Of a DNA stretch of 64,000 nt, positions 59,330-64,000 are shown piece by piece (the first letter of the stretch is position 1; each line of letters opens with the position of its first letter). Source of the stretch: Caldilineaceae bacterium (GTDB lineage Bacteria > Chloroflexota > Anaerolineae > Caldilineales > Caldilineaceae); contig JAHBVF010000008.1 in assembly GCA_019637685.1 (NCBI GenBank), positions 1 through 64,000 of the forward strand, written 5' to 3'. Made by a program: the position numbers and the translations under genes. The notes under the pieces are model-generated. The model worked only from the letters and a program-made list of their open reading frames with translations. It had not been told where the DNA came from and ran no database searches.

Positions 59330-60091
59330 ATGGACTCACTGGAAGCAGTGCTGGCAGAGTGTGGGGTGAACGAAGGCACGATTTCCCCGCGCCACCGGGA
59401 TGAACTGGACGAACTGGGATTTACGGTCTTTCCCAACGTTATCGATCCGGCGTGGCTGGCAGAAATGCGCGCCACTTTTGAACGCCTTATGGAGGAAGAG
59501 GGCGAGCAGGCAGGGCGTGAAGTCAGCCAGAATCCCGGCATCCGCCGCCTGGCCGATCTGGTCAACAAAGGCCGCGTCTTCGACCGTATCTACACCCATC
59601 CGGTGGTGCTGGCCGCGGCCTATCACGTGATTCAACGCCCCTTCAAACTGGTCTCCCTCAACGGCCACGACCCCTTGCCCGGCCACGGCCAGCAGAGTCT
59701 CCATTCGGACTTTGGTGGGCCGCGGGGTGATGGCCGTGGCCACCAGACCAACGCTCTGTGGATGCTGGACGACCTGACCCCGGAGAATGGCGCGACGCGG
59801 GTTGTGCCTGGCAGCCATCGCTGGCCCACCTTCCCCAAAGAGGCGATGGCCGATCTGCAAGCAGCCCATCCCCAGGAAGTCTATATCACTGGTCCTGCAG
59901 GCTCGGTCGCTTTCTTCAACGGGCAGGTCTGGCATGGCAGCACCACCAACCGCACCAGCCATACGCGGCGGGTCTATCACTGCGCGTTCACCGCTCGCGA
60001 GAATCCCCAGCAGACCGACCAGCGGGCCTATTTGCGGGCCGAGACAGCCAGCCGTTTGACGCGGGCTGCCCGCTATATTCTGGATGTGTAG
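59330..60091 (+). CDS. phytanoyl-CoA-dioxygenase-family protein
   Basis: 253 residues, ATG 59330 behind AAGGAACAGG. The Fe(II)/2-oxoglutarate facial triad is HSD in LHSDFGGPRGDG (about residue 125) and the distal His in FFNGQVWHGSTTNRT (about residue 205), followed by an Arg that would hold 2-oxoglutarate (RRVYHCAF). The conserved ATRVVPGSHRW block is present. It hydroxylates an unknown small molecule. Frequent companions of sugar-uptake loci of this phylum, but the substrate is not predictable. Confidence 0.92.
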   Translation: MDSLEAVLAECGVNEGTISPRHRDELDELGFTVFPNVIDPAWLAEMRATFERLMEEEGEQAGREVSQNPGIRRLADLVNKGRVFDRIYTHPVVLAAAYHVIQRPFKLVSLNGHDPLPGHGQQSLHSDFGGPRGDGRGHQTNALWMLDDLTPENGATRVVPGSHRWPTFPKEAMADLQAAHPQEVYITGPAGSVAFFNGQVWHGSTTNRTSHTRRVYHCAFTARENPQQTDQRAYLRAETASRLTRAARYILDV

Positions 60092-60255
60092 ACCGCGCTG
60101 CAGGTAAGAATGCCTACCCAATATAAACGCGGCTGTGGGAAAAGTCCCCGATAGCACGGTGCGGGTTTTCCTTCCTTCCCTCCTTTGCTATACTTCTGGG
60201 CGAGAAGTCGACAATACCGACGGCCCTACCCATTCCCCCAATTCAGGAGTATCCC

Positions 60256-62688
60256 ATGCCACAGCGCCCAAAGATCGCTATTATCGCCACGACTGTTCGC
60301 AAATATGCCCACGCCCAGCACTTCATCGACCGCTTTCTGGAGGGCTATGGCTGGGACAGCCATCATCACCACCCGCCTATGGATTTGGTCTCGCTCTATG
60401 TGGACCAGGTGGGCGAGAACGACCTGAGCCACGAACGCAACGCCCGCTTCCCGTCTATGCACATCTACCCAACGGTGGCCGATGCGCTGACGTTGGGCAC
60501 AGACAGCCTGGCGGTGGATGGCGTGCTGCTCATCGGCGAGCACGGCGAATACGCTTATAACGAAAAGAAGCAGCATCTCTACCCCCGCTATGAACTTTTT
60601 AAGCAGATTGTGGCCGTCTACCGGTTGACCGGACGCACCGCCCCCCTTTTCAACGACAAGCACCTCTCGTGGAATTGGGCGTGGGCCAAAGAGATGGCCG
60701 ACACCGCGCGCCAGATGGGCTTTCCCTTTCTGGCCGGTTCGTCCCTGCCCGTCACCTGGCGCACGCCATCGGTAGAGTTCCCCACCGGCGCGACACTGGA
60801 CGAGGCGCTGGTCGTCGGCTATGGCGGGGTGGACAGCTACGACTTCCACGCCCTGGAAACCCTGCAATGTATGGTGGAGCGCCGGGCCGGGGGCGAGACC
60901 GGTGTTGCCTGGGTCCAGGCCTACCGGGGCGACAGCTTTTGGGAGGCCCACCACGCGGGCGTCTGGTCCCGCCAACTGTTCGAGGCCGCGCTCAGCCGCA
61001 GCCACACCCTCACCCCATCCCGCACAGGTTTCAACCACAACTTCCCCACCCTGGACGAAATGCGGGAGATGGTGAAGGACCCCGTGGCCTATCAGTACGA
61101 GCACAACGACGGCCTGCGCTCGACGATGATTTTGCTCAACGGCCTGGTGCAGGATTTCAACTTCGCCGCCCATCTGCAGGGCCAGGACGAACCCTTTTCC
61201 ACCCAAATGTATCTGCCCATGCCCCCGGCCCGCTCCACCCTTGCCAACTTCTTCTCTCCCCAGGTCAACGCCATCGAGCGGATGATAACGACCGGCCAGG
61301 AGACCTATCCCCTGGAGCGCACGCTGCTGACTAGTGGGGTGCTGACCGCGGGCATCGAAAGCCTGCACGCGGAGCAGACCCGCGTCCCCACGCCTCATCT
61401 GGACGTCCGCTATCAGCCCACCGCCGAATCCACCTTCTGGCGGGAGGAACGGACGCATCTGTTGCCCACGCCCCAATCCCACCGGCCCCAACTGCCCGCC
61501 GCGCCCGCGCCGCCCCTTCGCATAGCGGTCATCGCTTCCATCTACCGGCTGCGCTCCCACGCCCAGCATTTTTGCGACCGCTGGCTGACCGGCTATCCGG
61601 TGGATGGGCGCTGGCATCGGCCCAATGTGGAAATCGTCTCTCTCTACGTGGATCAGACACCCGTGGCGGATCAGAGCGTTGACCGGGCGCGGGAGTTCGG
61701 CTTTTCCATCTACCCAACGATTGCCGAAGCCCTGCGCTGCGGCGGCGACAAACTGGCCGCCGATGGGGTGATGCTGGTGGCCGAGCACGGCGACTATCCC
61801 CGCAACGATCTGGGCCAGATTCTCTACCCGCGCCACGACTTCTTCAAGCAGTGTGTGGAGGTGTTCGAAGCGGATGGCCGGTCCGTGCCCATCTACAACG
61901 ACAAACATCTCTCCTACAGCTTTGCCAAAGCGGAGGAGATGGTAAACGACGCCCATCGCCTGGGCTTCCCGCTTCTGGCCGGTTCCTCTCTGCCCGTCAC
62001 CTGGCGGCTGCCCGATGTGGAACTGCCCCTCGGCTGCACAATCGACGAGGCACTGATGGTGGGTGTGGGCGGTTCCGACCCCATGGACTATCACGCGCTG
62101 GAAGCCATGCAATGTATGGTCGAGCGCCGGGGTGGGGGTGAGAGCGGTGTGCGTGCTGTGCAACTGCTGGAAGGCGAGGCTGTGTGGGAAGCCGGGCGAG
62201 CCGGGCACTGGTCGCTGGAACTGCTGGAAGCCGCCCTCTCCCGCAGCGATTCGCCGCTTGGACTGAGCGAAGAGGACGGGCGTACCCAGGATTTGCTGGG
62301 CAGCGGTGAACTCCACCGGCTGGTCGAGAACCCCGCGGCCTATTGCATCGAATACAACGATGGGCTGCGGGCCACGCTGTTGATGCTCAACGGCGCGCTC
62401 CGGGATTTCTGCTTTGCGGCTCGACTGGCTGGGGAGGCGAAACCGGTCTCCACCCAATTCCTGCTCACCCCTGGACCGAATGTCACCTATTCGGCCTGCC
62501 TGGTGGCGAAAATCGAGGAGATGTTGGCGACGGGTGTCGCGCCCTTTCCCGCCGAGCGCACTCTGCTGGTGAGCGGTATGCTGGAAAGCTGCCTGACCTC
62601 AAAGAGCCAGGGGCATCAGCGCCTGGAGACGCCCCATCTGGCTCTTGCCTATCAGCCGCCCGTAGAATCCCAGCACGCCCATTCCTAG
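60256..62688 (+). CDS. 810-residue protein with two tandem homologous halves
   Basis: Start ATG 60256 after CAGGAGTATCCC. Residues 1-400 and 420-800 are clear copies: RIAVIASIYRLRSHAQHFCDRWL against KIAIIATTVRKYAHAQHFIDRFL; DGVLLIGEHGEY against DGVMLVAEHGDY; FPFLAGSSLPVTWR against FPLLAGSSLPVTWR; and ALETLQCMVERR against ALEAMQCMVERR. Each half has an N-terminal Rossmann-like strand, Glu-His in the EHG motif, and a conserved DKHLS segment. I do not know the family function; a Gfo/Idh-like fold has been suggested for related single-copy proteins, as far as I remember. The fusion implies an obligate dimer or a two-site enzyme. Confidence 0.85.
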   Translation: MPQRPKIAIIATTVRKYAHAQHFIDRFLEGYGWDSHHHHPPMDLVSLYVDQVGENDLSHERNARFPSMHIYPTVADALTLGTDSLAVDGVLLIGEHGEYAYNEKKQHLYPRYELFKQIVAVYRLTGRTAPLFNDKHLSWNWAWAKEMADTARQMGFPFLAGSSLPVTWRTPSVEFPTGATLDEALVVGYGGVDSYDFHALETLQCMVERRAGGETGVAWVQAYRGDSFWEAHHAGVWSRQLFEAALSRSHTLTPSRTGFNHNFPTLDEMREMVKDPVAYQYEHNDGLRSTMILLNGLVQDFNFAAHLQGQDEPFSTQMYLPMPPARSTLANFFSPQVNAIERMITTGQETYPLERTLLTSGVLTAGIESLHAEQTRVPTPHLDVRYQPTAESTFWREERTHLLPTPQSHRPQLPAAPAPPLRIAVIASIYRLRSHAQHFCDRWLTGYPVDGRWHRPNVEIVSLYVDQTPVADQSVDRAREFGFSIYPTIAEALRCGGDKLAADGVMLVAEHGDYPRNDLGQILYPRHDFFKQCVEVFEADGRSVPIYNDKHLSYSFAKAEEMVNDAHRLGFPLLAGSSLPVTWRLPDVELPLGCTIDEALMVGVGGSDPMDYHALEAMQCMVERRGGGESGVRAVQLLEGEAVWEAGRAGHWSLELLEAALSRSDSPLGLSEEDGRTQDLLGSGELHRLVENPAAYCIEYNDGLRATLLMLNGALRDFCFAARLAGEAKPVSTQFLLTPGPNVTYSACLVAKIEEMLATGVAPFPAERTLLVSGMLESCLTSKSQGHQRLETPHLALAYQPPVESQHAHS

Positions 62689-62744
62689 GGGCGAACTCAG
62701 GAAAATGAGTGCTGATCAGGCAGATGATGGAACATAAAATGGGA

Positions 62745-62820
62745 CGCTGATTCACGCAGATGGACGCTGATCCAGGGGAAAAATCTGCGTTCCTCTGCGT
62801 CTATCTGCGTCCAGCTTCTT
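62745..62820. repeat. dispersed intergenic repeat, inverted modules
   Basis: GATTCACGCAGATGGACGCTGAT and ATCTGCGTTCCTCTGCGTCTATCTGCGTCC are partly complementary, related to the repeats at 3608 and 63477. Confidence 0.5.
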
Positions 62821-62860
62821 TCACTATCAGCCTGATCCCTACAGGATTTAGGAAAATGAG

Positions 62861-62949
62861 TACTGCGTCAACAAAGTTTTTGGGGCGTAGAAGTTCGACT
62901 TTTCTGAAAAGTCGAACTTCTGTAGTCGAATAACTTTGTTTCCAGTGTA
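62861..62949. mobile_element. MITE-like element with AGAAGTTCGAC hairpin, intact copy
   Basis: 89 bp bounded by TACTGCGTCAACAAAGT and ACTTTGTTTCCAGTGTA and flanked by ATGAG on both sides (target duplication). The centre is a perfect 16-bp inverted repeat, arms AGAAGTTCGACTTTTC (62889-62904) and 62906-62921. It is the best-preserved copy of this subtype. Confidence 0.8.
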
Positions 62950-63058
62950 ATGAGTGCCCGAAGTCCCCGCTGCTGCGCGAGTTTTGACGCCGACACCGAA
63001 ACTGGCGGGGGCTTCGGCAATATCCGCGGTGCAAGAGAAGAAGATTGAGGAACCACCT

Positions 63059-63439
63059 ATGCTAACACTTGTGAAAAACCTGCGCTACGCCATACTCCTG
63101 TGCGACGACATCGAAGGGATGAAAGCCTTCTACAAAGGACTCTTCGCCTTTCCCATCGACTCGGAATCGGCAACGACACTCACCTTTCAGTCCGGCGCGA
63201 CACTCCTTTCCCTGCGCCAGCGCACCCGGGATTACGACGGCCAGGGAACCCGCGCCCATCTGCCCGGTGTACAAATGGCTTTTCTGGTCGAGCGCCACGA
63301 GGTTGACATCTGTCACCAGCAGTTGGTGGAAATGGGTGTGGAAATTGTGGACCCGCCCACAGATCAGCCCAGAGGACACCGCACCGTCTACTTCACCGAT
63401 CCCGAAGGCAATTTGTTGGAAATTTACGCTGAGGTTTGA
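63059..63439 (+). CDS. VOC-superfamily (glyoxalase-like) protein
   Basis: 126 residues from ATG 63059, after GAGGAACCACC. Two beta-alpha-beta-beta-beta modules: YAILLCDDIEGMKAFYKGLFAFP and the second with FLVERHEVDICHQQLVEMGVEIVDPP, ending in HRTVYFTDPEGNLLEIYAEV. The terminal DPEGNLLEIYA holds the typical metal-ligand Glu, with a His earlier in the domain. The family includes glyoxalases, dioxygenases and resistance proteins; the substrate is unknown. Confidence 0.9.
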   Translation: MLTLVKNLRYAILLCDDIEGMKAFYKGLFAFPIDSESATTLTFQSGATLLSLRQRTRDYDGQGTRAHLPGVQMAFLVERHEVDICHQQLVEMGVEIVDPPTDQPRGHRTVYFTDPEGNLLEIYAEV

Positions 63440-63476
63440 ACGAGCTTTTTCAGGCAAGATAACCGCAGAAAGCATC

Positions 63477-63530
63477 CACAGATGACGCAGATTTTCACAG
63501 ATTGAATCCGTGTCATCCGTGGCTGTTTAT
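63477..63530. repeat. dispersed intergenic repeat (cagatt/ccgtgg type)
   Basis: CCACAGATGACGCAGATTTT, then CACAGATTGAATCCGTGTCATCCGTGGCTG. It shares its modules and order with the copy at 3608-3661. Confidence 0.6.
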
Positions 63531-63626
63531 GCATTAGGAGCCGGATGCGAAGTAGCCATATTTGCGCCCTTTCGTGGGTTTCTCTGCAAATCCTGCAATT
63601 TGACACACTTTCACTGGAGACCTGCC

Positions 63627-64000
63627 GTGCCCGTCTATATCTGTGTCACCTGTGGCGTTCAATACGCCGAAACGCCCGAACCCCCGGCCCATTGCCCCAT
63701 CTGCGAGGACGAGCGCCAATACATCGGCCCAGACGGACAGCGCTGGACCACTCTGGAATCGTTGCAGCGCGGCCATCGCAATGAATTTATCGGTCTGGAA
63801 GCCGGTCTGACTGCCATCGCCACCGCGCCCAAATTTGCCATCGGCCAGCGCGCGATGCTGGTCGAATCACCCCAGGGCAATGTGCTCTGGGACTGCATCA
63901 GCCTGATTGATGACGCGACAGTGGCGGCTGTGCGGGAGCGGGGAGGAGTAGCGGCCATAGCCATCTGCCATCCCCATTTCTACGACAGTCTGGTCGAGTG
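63627..64000 (+). CDS. MBL-fold metallo-hydrolase with N-terminal zinc ribbon (partial)
   Basis: The gene starts at GTG 63627, behind GGAGACCTGCC, and runs out of the window at the right edge; 124 residues are visible. The first 30 residues are a zinc ribbon, CVTCG...CPIC, as in rubredoxin-like or rubrerythrin-type N-termini. The rest has strands of a metallo-beta-lactamase fold (GQRAMLVESPQGNVLWDCISLIDD) with the start of the metal site CHPHFYDS at the window end. The substrate is unknown. Confidence 0.75.
   Translation, partial: MPVYICVTCGVQYAETPEPPAHCPICEDERQYIGPDGQRWTTLESLQRGHRNEFIGLEAGLTAIATAPKFAIGQRAMLVESPQGNVLWDCISLIDDATVAAVRERGGVAAIAICHPHFYDSLVE

Noticed and set aside
60226..62457. 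743-codon minus-strand open frame opposite the duplicated 810-residue protein
   Set aside because: It repeats in two halves only because the plus-strand gene is duplicated; no start signal.
1..64000. CRISPR arrays, integrase/transposase genes, prophage
   Set aside because: No regularly spaced repeats, and no recombinase, Cas or phage structural genes were found; only non-autonomous mobile elements are present.

Overview
The window looks like a chromosomal segment of a GC-rich filamentous-type Chloroflexota bacterium (Anaerolineae/Caldilineae-like). Reasons: several ABC importers whose binding proteins carry twin-arginine lipoprotein signals, a very large SARP/BTAD-AAA-TPR regulator, an F420-type LLM oxidoreductase, a CHAT protease, Pro/Thr/Ala-rich secreted beta-propellers, and a membrane protein with a Cys-rich N-terminal motif that I associate with this phylum. 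No 16S or other phylogenetic marker is present, so the assignment is inference.

Layout. 0-4.4 kb: small stand-alone genes (two DUF1801/YdeI proteins, an oligogalacturonate-lyase-like propeller, a YdjM-type membrane protein, DinB, YvlD-like membrane protein) with intergenic repeats and two miniature inverted-repeat elements. 4.7-13.7 kb: a LacI regulator divergent from two consecutive sugar ABC importers (binding protein plus two permeases each, no ATPase), then a YhcH/YiaL-type sugar protein. The divergent promoters are mirror images sharing the same putative operator. 14.3-18.3 kb: a radical SAM enzyme whose in-frame TGA is followed by Ala-Glu-Pro, so it reads as a CUAEP-tail selenoprotein with a SECIS-like hairpin; then nicotinate phosphoribosyltransferase and a uronate-dehydrogenase-like SDR. 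18.6-24 kb: MarR regulator divergent from a ClC-CBS channel, a tiny regulated transcript with an 18-codon ORF, MscS channel, and an orphan solute-binding protein. 24.1-29.2 kb: a two-subunit molybdenum hydroxylase (IorAB type), an LPxTG-tailed ScyD/ScyE-like propeller and a lipoprotein cytochrome c.

29.6-42.3 kb is one long minus-strand directon of ten genes in tight order: RelE-like candidate toxin, DUF2283 protein, P1 self-processing peptidase, CHAT protease, CCA/poly(A) nucleotidyltransferase-HD protein, Cys-motif membrane protein, PP2C/SpoIIE-type phosphatase, P-loop kinase-like protein, and two glycosidase-like proteins, one carrying four SH3-like repeats and an M23 peptidase domain. 42.5-45.9 kb: beta-lactamase-family protein, LLM oxidoreductase, DinB and a tRNA-Gln. 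46.4-52.2 kb: small protein, propeller and giant SARP regulator. 52.6-64 kb: oligopeptide/glycoside-type ABC importer (binding protein, two permeases), cupin, Gfo/Idh/MocA oxidoreductase, PPOX-fold protein, phytanoyl-CoA dioxygenase, an 810-residue internally duplicated protein of unknown function, a VOC protein and the start of an MBL-fold hydrolase.

The recurring theme is uptake and processing of sugars and sugar acids. Most interesting: the selenocysteine recoding (14.3-15.8 kb), the small attenuator-like transcript (21.0-21.2 kb), the family of mobile inverted-repeat elements with target duplications (3.8, 18.3, 56.4, 62.9 kb), the mirrored LacI promoters (5.9-6.05 kb) and the CHAT/P1/phosphatase directon.
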